Assembly: GCA_016937855.1 (NCBI GenBank)
Contig: JAFGVU010000062.1
Coordinates: 1 to 46,749 of the forward strand
Source of the DNA: Bacteroidales bacterium
Lineage (GTDB): Bacteria > Bacteroidota > Bacteroidia > Bacteroidales > ML635J-15
DNA length: 46,749 nucleotides
Direction of reading: 5' to 3'
Shown: one piece after another, positions 17,463-26,800 of the stretch
Layout: each line of letters begins with the position of its first letter
How positions within the stretch are numbered: the stretch's first letter is position 1
Made by a program: the position numbers and the translations under genes
Notes under the pieces: model-generated
Databases searched by the model: none
What the model saw: only the letters and a program-made list of their open reading frames with translations
Told to the model about the DNA's origin: nothing

Positions 17463-18851
17463 CTACTTTCTTACTTTCTTTATAAATTCTTCCACTTCGG
17501 GCACACCACCCTGATAAACAAGATACCCGTTATAAGGTTCACGCTCGGTAATTTCGTCATTAATGGGTGTTAGCATGAGTTTTTTAACTTCTTCGTGATC
17601 GTCGGTTTGTCCAAGTGCCCAGCTTAATTTAATATAACCTACTTCGGGCAACATATTTCCGGCCGGAATAATTCCCATAGCCATCATATCACGACCGGTA
17701 TCATAAACATACATTTGCACATATCCCCAAATTGTTTGTAATGTCATATACATGTGTACTCCTGCAGCCTGAGCACGTTTTATTGCAGGATAAATTTCCT
17801 TATTAACGTGTCCTAAACCTGTACCAACGAAAACAATTCCTTTATAACCGGCATCAACCAGCGCGTCGATAACATCAGGTTTCATTCCTGTGTAATAATA
17901 AACCATTGTTACTTTATCGGAAAAGAAAGGTTTTATTACGACATTCTTATCGCTACGTCTCTTGTTATAATTCTTTTTTATAGGCGTAATTCCTTCTCTG
18001 GTAACCATAGCTAGAGGGGTATCTCCTATTGTACGAAATGTTGAACGATAAGATGAGTGCATTTTACGAACCCGTGTCCCTTTATGCAGCAAACCATATT
18101 CATCGGATGTTGGTCCAAACATACAAACCTGTACTTCTGCGATATCAGAATGTCCGGCAGTTTTCATAGCATGCATCAAATTTAGAGCAGCATCAGAGCT
18201 TGGGCGATCGGATGAGCGCTGCGACCCTACTAATACAACCGGGACAGGTAAATTTTGACACATAAACGTTAATACTGCTCCTGTATGATGCAATGTATCT
18301 GTTCCATGTCCTATTACTATTCCGTCTATTCCTTTTTCAATTTCACGACCGATTGCTTTTGCGAGTTCTATGTACTGAGCCGGTCCCATGTTTTCACTAA
18401 AAACAGCAAATATTTTTTCTGTGTCCAAATTACAAATATCTGCAAGCTCAGGAACAGCACCGTAAAGTTCACCGGGAGAAAACGCCGGAATAACTGCTCC
18501 GGTTCTATAATCCAAACGCGAAGCAATTGTACCACCTGTACCAAAAAGTTTAACATGAGGTAATCCTTTGGTATATGGGAATTGTTTCTCCGGAATAGCA
18601 TAATTTGCTTTTTTGTAACCAACTTCCTTCATATCGATAATAGTATTGATATCAATACCGATATTATAACCGGTAATAACCTTCATTACTATGTGTTCAT
18701 CATCGTCATTTGAAGATCTTGGCAAAATAGTTCCTTTAAATTCGCCTCTGGTAGTATTCATTTCAGCCTGTCCCCAAACGCGTACACTAAATTTCTTAAG
18801 TACTTCTAAAGAGCGGCCTTTATATCCTTGAAAAAAATCTGTATTATCCAT
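17463..18851 (-). CDS. gatD: Glu-tRNA(Gln) amidotransferase subunit D
   Basis: The asparaginase-like subunit that releases ammonia from an amide donor for the GatDE amidotransferase. The 462-residue protein has an N-terminal GatD-specific beta-barrel region (about 1-95), then a type I/II asparaginase domain with LFGTGGTIASRLDYRTGAV (first catalytic Thr), IGHGTDTLHHTGA (second catalytic Thr-Asp) and VLVGSQRSSDRPSSDAALNL. All catalytic motifs look intact. It follows gatE by 21 bases. GatDE is characteristic of archaea, so its presence in a Bacteroidetes genome is notable. A plain asparaginase is argued against by the extra N-terminal domain and the gatE neighbour. Confidence 0.92.
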   Translation of the reverse strand: MDNTDFFQGYKGRSLEVLKKFSVRVWGQAEMNTTRGEFKGTILPRSSNDDDEHIVMKVITGYNIGIDINTIIDMKEVGYKKANYAIPEKQFPYTKGLPHVKLFGTGGTIASRLDYRTGAVIPAFSPGELYGAVPELADICNLDTEKIFAVFSENMGPAQYIELAKAIGREIEKGIDGIVIGHGTDTLHHTGAVLTFMCQNLPVPVVLVGSQRSSDRPSSDAALNLMHAMKTAGHSDIAEVQVCMFGPTSDEYGLLHKGTRVRKMHSSYRSTFRTIGDTPLAMVTREGITPIKKNYNKRRSDKNVVIKPFFSDKVTMVYYYTGMKPDVIDALVDAGYKGIVFVGTGLGHVNKEIYPAIKRAQAAGVHMYMTLQTIWGYVQMYVYDTGRDMMAMGIIPAGNMLPEVGYIKLSWALGQTDDHEEVKKLMLTPINDEITEREPYNGYLVYQGGVPEVEEFIKKVRK

Positions 18852-18872
18852 CTATAATTGTATTTCTTTTAC

Positions 18873-20852
18873 TTAAATTCGGTTATCAATCTCTGATTTC
18901 AACTCTGTTAAACAAATATTTCCTTCTGCCATAGGGCGAATATGTCCCATTATCCAATCAGCTTTATTCTTTTTGGTATTATTAATTGCCTCTTGATTAA
19001 ATTTTTCGGCTAAAAAGTCGATCTGTGCAAAAAGCTCTTCTTTTGTGCGTTTCTTAAAATTGATAACTGTCAAAATCGAATTAAAATCCATGTGAGGATG
19101 TTGATACAATTCGGGCAACATTTTCTTACCTAGCGGACAATGCAAATCATTATCCTTTAAGAATTTAATTAACTCTAATATTTTATCATAAGTAAAACCA
19201 TCACCGGCATCAAAATGTCCATCAACATATTTCAGATGCTGTCCAAAAAGTTTTCCGGCAGATTTTGGCTCAACCCCCAGCTCCTCAATTGCAAGTTTAA
19301 CATAGGGATATAGATTTTTACTTAGCAAATAGTGATAAGTATCTTCTGGAATTCCAAGTTTAATAAATTCGGATAATCTATCTGCAACATCGGTTGGCAG
19401 ATTTTTACCTAAGTTATCGATATGTTCTGGTGCAAGAGGAATTGGCATTGAGTCGGTATCGGGATACATTCTATCTGCTCCTGGTAAAACTCTCTCGAAC
19501 ATTGTTGTTCCGTCTTCGAAAGACTTGCGCGTTTCGTTAGGAATTCCATCAAATGCCATTTTGCATCTTTCTTCGATAGTTTCAAGTGCCGTTTTTACAT
19601 CCTCTTCAGGTGCCCAGAAAACAATAACAGAGTCCTTTTCCTCATCGGAATCAAGAATCATTTTAATGATTTCCATATCTACCGGAGTAATTATTTGCTG
19701 AGGCATTTCGGTGTGCACCATATTTGGTTTTTCGATACATGCAATAACTTTAAGTCTGTCCGCAATTTCTTCGGCAAACATAATTCCGGGCTGATCGAAC
19801 CACGATAAAATGCCTTTAAAGTTTGGTAAGTTTACTGCTACAAGTTTTTGACCGGAATCACGAGCATCTTTAATTGCAGGATGAGTGATTTTAAAAGCGT
19901 CAAAATCGAGAAAAGCATAATCAATTTTCCATTTTTCAGGACTTTTAACTCTTGACAAAAGTTCGTCGCGCATTAATAAAAGTGACCATTGTCTAAAACA
20001 CTCATTATGCGTAAGTTCGGGTATCCATTTAGTATGAGCGACACCTTTTATCTCGACTCTTGTTCCGCCTTTACAACTAACATTAACATCTTGTCGTCCG
20101 GCTCCCATTCCTGTTCTAACTTTACCTGTAGATCTATTTAAGAATCTGATATAATCGCAAGCCTCTTTTACCTCATCGGGATTAACCATATCGGGATAAG
20201 TAACAGTTTCGATTAGTGGCATTCCAAGACGGTCGGTTTTATAAACTCTACGGTGACCGATATCGCTAATCTCACGGCAAGAATCTTCTTCGATACTTAA
20301 TTGAATGAGCCTAACTTTTTTATTTTTGAGTTGAATTTCGCCTTCCACACCAAGAATTGCAGTACGTTGAAACCCCGTAGGGATACTACCATCAAGGTAT
20401 TGTTTACGTGTGATATGTACTTCGCCAACAACATTAAATTTACTTAGGATAGTTATTTCGAGAGCTCTATCCAAAGCTTGACGATTAATCAAAAATGGAG
20501 GAGTATCATCGACCTCGTATGTGCAAGCATTTTCGTTATTTATACGATAAACGATTTCTTTTTTGGTTTTAAACTCCATTAAAGCAGTGCCATCATATTC
20601 CCCTAATTCACTTAAAGTTGGGCGCATGTGACGAATTACTTCTGCATCATATTCTTCATCCTTATGGAATATCCCTGCCGGACAATGACAAAAAAGTTTT
20701 TTATCTGTAAGTAATTGTTGGTGTACTTCAAGACCCGACATAAATCCAATTCGGTCATAATCTTTCTGCGAAGCTTCTTTTCTTGGAACATAACCGGCCT
20801 TTTTCATAGTAGCAAGATAGTTGCTATAAGGCTCAAACTGATTTTTCTTCAT
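18873..20852 (-). CDS. gatE: Glu-tRNA(Gln) amidotransferase subunit E
   Basis: The tRNA-binding, kinase/transamidase subunit of GatDE, which converts Glu-tRNA(Gln) to Gln-tRNA(Gln). The 659-residue protein starts with a GatB-like core (GFMSGLEVHQQLLTDKKLFC and later TGMGAGRQDVNVS). It has a GAD/AspRS-like insertion of about 100 residues (LVAVNLPNFKG to PGADRMYPDTDSMP) that is found in GatE but not GatB, and ends in a helical YqeY-like tail. That insertion and the length separate it from GatB (about 475 residues). No GatA or GatC gene is in the window. ATG start at 20852, about 30 bases after a promoter-like box. Confidence 0.93.
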   Translation of the reverse strand: MKKNQFEPYSNYLATMKKAGYVPRKEASQKDYDRIGFMSGLEVHQQLLTDKKLFCHCPAGIFHKDEEYDAEVIRHMRPTLSELGEYDGTALMEFKTKKEIVYRINNENACTYEVDDTPPFLINRQALDRALEITILSKFNVVGEVHITRKQYLDGSIPTGFQRTAILGVEGEIQLKNKKVRLIQLSIEEDSCREISDIGHRRVYKTDRLGMPLIETVTYPDMVNPDEVKEACDYIRFLNRSTGKVRTGMGAGRQDVNVSCKGGTRVEIKGVAHTKWIPELTHNECFRQWSLLLMRDELLSRVKSPEKWKIDYAFLDFDAFKITHPAIKDARDSGQKLVAVNLPNFKGILSWFDQPGIMFAEEIADRLKVIACIEKPNMVHTEMPQQIITPVDMEIIKMILDSDEEKDSVIVFWAPEEDVKTALETIEERCKMAFDGIPNETRKSFEDGTTMFERVLPGADRMYPDTDSMPIPLAPEHIDNLGKNLPTDVADRLSEFIKLGIPEDTYHYLLSKNLYPYVKLAIEELGVEPKSAGKLFGQHLKYVDGHFDAGDGFTYDKILELIKFLKDNDLHCPLGKKMLPELYQHPHMDFNSILTVINFKKRTKEELFAQIDFLAEKFNQEAINNTKKNKADWIMGHIRPMAEGNICLTELKSEIDNRI

Positions 20853-20882
20853 TATAAAGTGATGTTAAGTTTTTTAAGGCCT

Positions 20883-20914
20883 CAAATTTATATTTTGTTT
20901 GGGAGAATTGCAAG
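20883..20914 (-). promoter_or_regulatory. Promoter of gatE
   Basis: Minus strand: CTTG at 20914-20911, 20-base spacer, TAAATTTG at 20890-20883. The -7 box is perfect; the upstream box has one mismatch. Confidence 0.55.
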
Positions 20915-21022
20915 AAATATTTTGGAAAGCTATTCTAACAATTAAACTAAAAGTGCTAACTCACTAGCTACAAGCATATTTGACATCACTACTGATTTTT
21001 TTATATTTTTTTTGTTTTTTTT

Positions 21023-21053
21023 TTTGCAGATTTAAAAACTATATCTATATTTG
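21023..21053 (+). promoter_or_regulatory. Promoter of tRNA-Val
   Basis: TTTG at 21023-21026, a 19-base spacer and TATATTTG at 21046-21053: an exact Bacteroidetes housekeeping promoter, about 32 bases before the mature tRNA. Confidence 0.75.
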
Positions 21054-21085
21054 CACTCCCAAATTATGGGAAACGTTCTATAAAA

Positions 21086-21160
21086 GGGAGTTTAGCTCAG
21101 TTGGTTCAGAGCACCTGCCTTACAAGCAGGGGGTCAATGGTTCGAATCCATTAATTCCCA
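21086..21160 (+). tRNA. tRNA-Val (anticodon TAC)
   Basis: A complete cloverleaf. Acceptor GGGAGTT pairs with AATTCCC (one G-T pair). The D arm is GCTC/GAGC. The anticodon stem CCTGC/GCAGG has loop CTTACAA and anticodon TAC, and the T arm AATGG-TTCGAAT-CCATT is perfect. The discriminator base is A, and CCA is not encoded, as is common in this phylum. Confidence 0.97.
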
Positions 21161-21170
21161 CAACAATAGC

Positions 21171-21207
21171 AAGGGTTTCAAGACGATTAGTTTTGAAACC
21201 CTTTTTT
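21171..21207 (+). terminator. Intrinsic terminator of tRNA-Val
   Basis: GGGTTTCAA (21173-21181) pairs perfectly with TTGAAACCC (21193-21201), followed by six T's. Confidence 0.9.
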
Positions 21208-21280
21208 ATTTCACAAACAAAATCATAAACATTTTTAATAGCTGATTACTGAAAATAAACATTGTAGAATAACCGTTAAA

Positions 21281-21325
21281 AGCCGATAAGTGTCGTTACA
21301 AGCCGATAAGTGTCGATAAGTGTCG
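21281..21325. repeat. Short tandem repeat GCCGATAAGTGTCG
   Basis: AGCCGATAAGTGTCG at 21281-21295 and 21301-21315 (period 20), then GATAAGTGTCG again at 21315-21325. It lies between tRNA-Val and the accessory region; function unknown. Confidence 0.7.
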
Positions 21326-21448
21326 AAAACTTTTTTTTATAGGCATATTTAAAGAATAACTCTTTTCGGAGCAAAACCCCTCTGTTTTTGATAAAAAACT
21401 ATCAAAAAAACTCAGTGCTAAAATAAGATCACCAGACCTATAATTTGT

Positions 21449-21874
21449 TTATGAACTAAAAAACTCCTCAAGTTCTTTTGCGACAAGACCAACTGAAGAT
21501 AAAACATAAGAGCCGGATTCAAGTTTATTGTGGATTATACGATTAAACCAAACTGAATTATCAGAACAAATTGAAAACAGTAAATTCGACAAGTAATCCG
21601 TATCGGTAAAATACTCATAGTCATCTGCACCATCAGAACCAAGAGCAGTCATTTCCCCAAGGTATGTGTAATACTCCCACCTAACTTCCGGAAAGTCTGC
21701 TAATATTTCTTTTAGTGAATCATCGTTTGTGATTTGCAGATATAACTCATCTAAATCGCTTATTTGTATAAACTGATTAATATTATCAAGCAAATATGAC
21801 TCATGAACTTTTGCAAAACGCATTTTTTCTGCAACAGGAAGAGCATTGAACTTTAAAATTGTATCCATATCCAT
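21449..21874 (-). CDS. Acidic hypothetical protein
   Basis: A 141-residue protein of no recognised family. It is strongly acidic: about 26 Asp/Glu against 9 Lys/Arg, concentrated in SDLDELYLQITNDDSLKEIL and SDGADDYEYFTDTDYL. It has no signal peptide or membrane segment and is predicted mostly helical. ATG start at 21874, directly downstream of a long palindromic element. It lies on the same strand as, and 245 bases beyond, the SIR2/STAND/beta-helix genes, so it could be a passenger of the island, an immunity-type partner or a DNA mimic; none of these is supported beyond position and charge. Confidence 0.6.
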   Translation of the reverse strand: MDMDTILKFNALPVAEKMRFAKVHESYLLDNINQFIQISDLDELYLQITNDDSLKEILADFPEVRWEYYTYLGEMTALGSDGADDYEYFTDTDYLSNLLFSICSDNSVWFNRIIHNKLESGSYVLSSVGLVAKELEEFFSS

Positions 21875-21887
21875 TAATTTTTAATCC

Positions 21888-22042
21888 AACAAAAAAGCGT
21901 GGACGAAACTACATTTGCAGAGAGGTGCTGGTACACCCGGAACAAAATATAGTAAGCCCACGCCATGACGTGAAGCCTAACTACCTACCTTGTTCCTTCT
22001 AAAGTTACCAGCTTTCTCTACAAGTGTTTAGTCGTGCTTGTT
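21888..22042. repeat. About 155-bp imperfect palindromic element
   Basis: Nested arms pair over the whole length: AACAA...AGC (from 21888) with GCTTGTT (22036-22042), GCTGGTA (21927-21933) with TACCAGC (22006-22012), and GGAACAA (21939-21945) with TTGTTCC (21990-21996). The core has a CACG/CGTG hairpin, and GCGTGG (21897) can also pair with CCACGC (21958). It fills the gap between the beta-helix gene and the acidic protein gene. It resembles a MITE-like or structured-RNA repeat. Confidence 0.6.
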
Positions 22043-22119
22043 ATTTTTATTTTCTTTTGTGTCAAGTTTTACAAATATAGTTAAAGTTTGATAACCACAA
22101 ATTTCAATTCATGTGCATA

Positions 22120-23880
22120 TTATTTCATAAACTTTCTAAATGCCGACACTATCTGAAAAATAAAGAATGCTAAAACAATTTTAGATAAGTAATCGAAAAG
22201 ACTTACTACAAAACTTAATTTTGTGTTTTCGGGTAAAGTATCAGCTAAATTGCTCGTTGGATTGAACATTTTTGGGAGTATGTATGAATGACTAATCATT
22301 TCATTCAGAGTTGTTTCAATGCTATCCTCGGTGAAATTTGGACAAAATGATAGTTGCTCAGAAATACCTATCACAATAAAAATATAGAAGACTATTATTA
22401 TTGGAATAGTTATTAGCACTGGTTTGAGCCAAGATTGTCCAAAATTGTTTGATTGTCCCGCAAAAAGTATAAATCTATCGTTACTAAAGATCTTCCTGCA
22501 ACCTGCAACTTTATTAAAAGATTGGTCTTTAAAAGCTTTCATCTCCAGTGCTTTAAATTTAAGTGCAGTAATTCTATCCCCTTGATTTTCAAGTGCAGTT
22601 TTTATTTGCCTAAATACTTCTCTTTTTTGTTCAATCGATGACAGTTTAGTATCTGTTCCTGATTTAAGTTTATCAGGATTAAACCAAACTACATTTGCAA
22701 TGCTAACTTCGATTAGCACGCTACTGATTATAATAATTTTTTCAAAAGAATTTAAATCAGTATTAAAAATTTGAAGTTTACCTAAGTTTGAATCTAAAAT
22801 TTCCAGTTGAGAGTTATTCCCGAATGTTTTTATAGTGGTTAATGATATATTGGCATAATTGGTTAAAGAGTCAAATAATAATTTATTAAAATCACAATTC
22901 TTGAAAACAATGCTTGAATTATAATTTTCCCCTTTAAGAATAGCATCCTGAATATTGCATGATTTAAAATGTAGTGCACCGACCATTTTTTTTGAGGATT
23001 CAATAGTTAATTGATTTATCAGGCTCTTCCCTCCATCTAAAATAAAATGCTCTCCAAAGTTATTCGCCTTTATGAATATTTCGTTTATAAATCCTACAGG
23101 CTTTGGCTCTTTTATCTGAATAAATATTGACTTGCTAAATATGTTATCAATTAGTGTCAGGTCAGAGTTAATTTTGTTTCTTTCAAGGTATAGGTCATCA
23201 GTAAAATTGGAATTATTGATATTAAACATTGGAATCTCAGACGAAGACACATGGACATCTTTACTAAAATCTGAATTTGAAAACGCAATCGCACCTGCAT
23301 TTAGATTGTCAACTCTAAACTTGCAATTAATCTTACTATTATTCTGTATCCTCAAGTCATCTTTTAGATTCACATTGAAGAAATCAAAATGCTCGTTAAT
23401 AATAGATTCTGATATTGAAAAGCCCCCAAAAACTGAATTTAAATCTTTAATAAATATTTTATTAATCTCAGATTTTTTGTCAATATTAACTCCTCTTTTA
23501 ATTTTGTTATCCCCATTAAAGTGCAACAGGTTAATTGTCGTTTCACTAAATCTCAAATGAGAATTATTAGCGTTAAATGTATTGTCATAGTTTTCTGCCT
23601 TACAACTATTAAAAGTCAAACTTTCTTTAAATGTGCAATGTTCGAAAACAATTCCACAATTAATATCCATATTATTAAAAGTGACAACACCTTCGAAGGT
23701 ACAATCTTTTATGATTACACCTCTTGCTTGGATATTGGTGCTAAGATGAACCCTTTCAGAAATAGTTTTGCCCTCAATTAAAAGTTCGCTTCCTGGTTTT
23801 ATAATCTCGCTTACAAATTCATTTGCCGTCATAAATACAATTGTTAAAATTTGATTGTTAAAATTACTTAAAGACTTCAT
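22120..23880 (-). CDS. Beta-helix (pentapeptide-like) membrane protein, third gene of the SIR2/STAND operon
   Basis: About 586 residues. Most of the chain (about 30-400) is a run of short repeated strands rich in Asn, Phe, Ile and Leu (e.g. NSNFTDDLYLERN, NSSIVFKNCDFNKLLF), as in right-handed quadrilateral or pentapeptide-type beta-helices. A charged linker follows, then two hydrophobic segments (LITIPIIIVFYIFIVIGI and KIVLAFFIFQIVSAF) and the terminal AFRKFMK, a tail shared by membrane-anchored pentapeptide proteins of this phylum. I chose the ATG at 23880, preceded by GGAGG at 23889-23885; it overlaps the NTPase gene by 17 bases. A later ATG at 23832 is the alternative. It may be a membrane effector, anchor or channel-like partner of the NTPase. 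Confidence 0.75.
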   Translation of the reverse strand: MKSLSNFNNQILTIVFMTANEFVSEIIKPGSELLIEGKTISERVHLSTNIQARGVIIKDCTFEGVVTFNNMDINCGIVFEHCTFKESLTFNSCKAENYDNTFNANNSHLRFSETTINLLHFNGDNKIKRGVNIDKKSEINKIFIKDLNSVFGGFSISESIINEHFDFFNVNLKDDLRIQNNSKINCKFRVDNLNAGAIAFSNSDFSKDVHVSSSEIPMFNINNSNFTDDLYLERNKINSDLTLIDNIFSKSIFIQIKEPKPVGFINEIFIKANNFGEHFILDGGKSLINQLTIESSKKMVGALHFKSCNIQDAILKGENYNSSIVFKNCDFNKLLFDSLTNYANISLTTIKTFGNNSQLEILDSNLGKLQIFNTDLNSFEKIIIISSVLIEVSIANVVWFNPDKLKSGTDTKLSSIEQKREVFRQIKTALENQGDRITALKFKALEMKAFKDQSFNKVAGCRKIFSNDRFILFAGQSNNFGQSWLKPVLITIPIIIVFYIFIVIGISEQLSFCPNFTEDSIETTLNEMISHSYILPKMFNPTSNLADTLPENTKLSFVVSLFDYLSKIVLAFFIFQIVSAFRKFMK

Positions 23881-26800
23881 CAATCCTCCATAGTAACTCT
23901 AATGCTTGTGGCCAGCCGACTTCCACATAGATATTTAATATGGAAATAAGTTCCTCAAGATTATCTGAATCCATTAATAAATCTTTATGGTCAGCAAATA
24001 AAGCTTCAGTTATTTTAATGATTTCCTTTATAGATGAGTCATCTACTAGATACCCAGAATTTTTCGACAATTTTGAAATTTCATAGGTCATTTTTAAAAT
24101 AAATTCTGCTTCTGAAGGTTTAAACCTAAATAAACCATTGAAAATCTCTAATAAGTAATCCGCCGTTGATGCAAGCAGATTACCTTCACCTATTTTGGGA
24201 GATGCATTTATGATTTCTTCAACAATAGGTTTTATATTAAGATAAAATTGAATTTTGTTTTCATCAGTGACATTTGGTTGTGCGTACTTTTTGTTTCTAC
24301 TCTGATAAATAAGTGTAAAATAAATCCTTTGAATAATATAATCAACAATTAAGAGATTATCTTTTTCAGGAGAATCATCTATTTGTATGACCTTCAAATC
24401 TACCCCTACAAGCTTTTCTAAAGTTCTCTTGTTAATATATTTGAGTAATTCAAACAAATTAGAATGTAATTTGTCATTTGAGGTATAATCATTACCATTC
24501 TTAGGGTCGATAAAATAAAATATTTTTGTGATGATTGCTTGTGAAGGCTCAATGTCACGACAAATATCATATAGTAACTCTTCTGACTTTTTAGCAATAT
24601 TGTTATCGTGCAAATACAGCAATAAGTTTACATAAACTTCAAGGAATGAATCGCGTCTGGCAAAATCATTTACTCTCAAAGATGCTAAGTCTATTGCCTT
24701 AATAAGATTCTCTAAATCACCACGTACAATTTTATCAACATATATGTTTTTTAGGAGTGCCCCCAGATTAAAAGAATTTTGCTCATTTGTTAATCTTTCC
24801 ATAACAATCTGCCAAAACTCAAAACGCTTATTGTCGTAGAATGTAAATAATTCTTTCAAAACATGAAAACGAACAATTGGATTTTCATCTGTGGACAGTT
24901 GAAGGATTTTGTTAAAAATCAATTCATCATGTTCAACTTGATAAAGAACTGAAATCACATTTGATGCTTCAATTCTCGGTGTAGGAGAAAATCCAGTATT
25001 GGCAGATAATTCTTTTGAATGCACATTGTCTAAATCCGATTGATAGTCAATACAATGCATGATAATCTTCTTTGCTAGATCAAATTCTTTGTCGTTTAAA
25101 TTAGCTCTTTTCCACATTATAATAGAGTAAAACTTGCATATTTCACAAAGTAAAGGGTTTATAACTTTTTCATCAATTGATTTTTCTGCAATTGCAAATT
25201 CAAAGCTACTTACAGCTTGTTCTGCAAGATGCTCAAATTCACTGAAATTCGGCTTCTGATTAATCCATTTTTCATTAAAGTTTCTAAATAAATCCTTATA
25301 GGATATAAGTGATGCTACTTTTTCATCTTTAACATTTACACCTTCTAATTCTAACCAATTTGTTTCAGAAATTCCAGTACTGTAGGAATGATTGTTAAAA
25401 ATCGGTTCATTTTTAACAATGTCATTTTCGCTTTTGATCTGTAATAACTTAGGATTAGTTAGTAAAGTTTCTGGGATGCAGTTGATAAGTTTGATTACTT
25501 GATATAAAGCAAAATCCTTTTCTGACATATCACTATTAGTATAAAATTCAACAATGTGATTTTCAATTTTATTCCTTTCTTGAATTGAATAATATGAAAA
25601 TACATTCTTTAGTATTTGACCAACTTCATAAACTGTGTCACTATGGTACAAAAAAATCGAATTACTAATAATCTTATAGAAATATCCTTTAAAGAAAACC
25701 ACATCTTCCAAGAAAAGTCTAAGCAATTTTTTCCAAGTATAAGCCACATAACAATTCTTCAAATAAATCGGAATTAGCTTATCTAATTGTGATTTTTTTT
25801 TCGTTTTTAATAAATCTCCAAGAAAACCAATAATCTTAGTTGTTAGCTCAATAGATCTGTTAGTCATAAGACTATCGTCCCAAATTGAAGACATGTCAGG
25901 CAAAAATTCGCAGTGCAATTCACCTATTTCTATTTTACTGACATTTAAATATACGGATTTCTGCCTTATTTTCTTTTTTAGAACATAATCTTTACAGATT
26001 TTTAACCCAATCTCAATTGCATCCTCGGGCGAAACTGAGAGAAAAATGTCAAAATATTCAAACAAATAATTGTGAATGAGGCTAAAATCCTGTTTTCTTG
26101 TGCTTGTGAACGGAAGCAAAACTCCCCCCCCTAAATAGGTTGTGTCATTACTTTCTTCTTCATAAGTAAACAAACTCTTGTAAATTTCGCATGTAAATTT
26201 CACATCGATTGCTCCATAGAATTCAAGATTTCTTGCCAGCTTTGCAAAATAGTTAATGTTAAAATTTTCTTCGTTGAGGAATTCCAGTATCTTTAAAAAT
26301 ATATTTTGTGATTCGACAACATTAGTCTCAAAAGTTTTTGCAATAAATGTAACCCCTAAATTACTTCCTAAATTATCGACAGCTTTGTTTACTATTCCAT
26401 TTCTAATTCTATTTGCCATTATGAACTTCATAAAGTTTCTGGCAATTATTCCACAGTTAATTCGAGTTTCAGAGTAACTTGATATTGGACTATTTAAAAC
26501 TAAGTTGAAAATAATTGCGAATTCGACTAAATAATCAATTTTGAGATTTTTTGACAATTCGAGCAGTAATAAAACATCTCTATTTGCCAGTTTTCTATTA
26601 GGCAAAAACCTTAATGACTGAAACAACTGTCTTAACATGTTGTTGTTATTGATTATCACACGAATATCATCAACATCCTCAAATTCACATGCAGCAACAG
26701 AAATTAATACAAGTCTTTTAAAAAGATCAATATGTGTTTGGTCATTTTGTAAGAAATAGTTAAAGCTCTTCCAGAATTCTGTTCTGTCATTATACCATAA

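Noticed and set aside
17463-18851. Plain L-asparaginase
   Set aside because: The extra N-terminal domain and the adjacent gatE make GatD the better call.
18873-20852. GatB of a GatCAB complex
   Set aside because: The GAD-type insertion, the 659-residue length and the gatD partner indicate GatE.
21086-21160. tRNA-Val as an attachment site with a second att copy
   Set aside because: I did not find a repeat of the tRNA 3' end near the island edges, and no integrase gene is visible.
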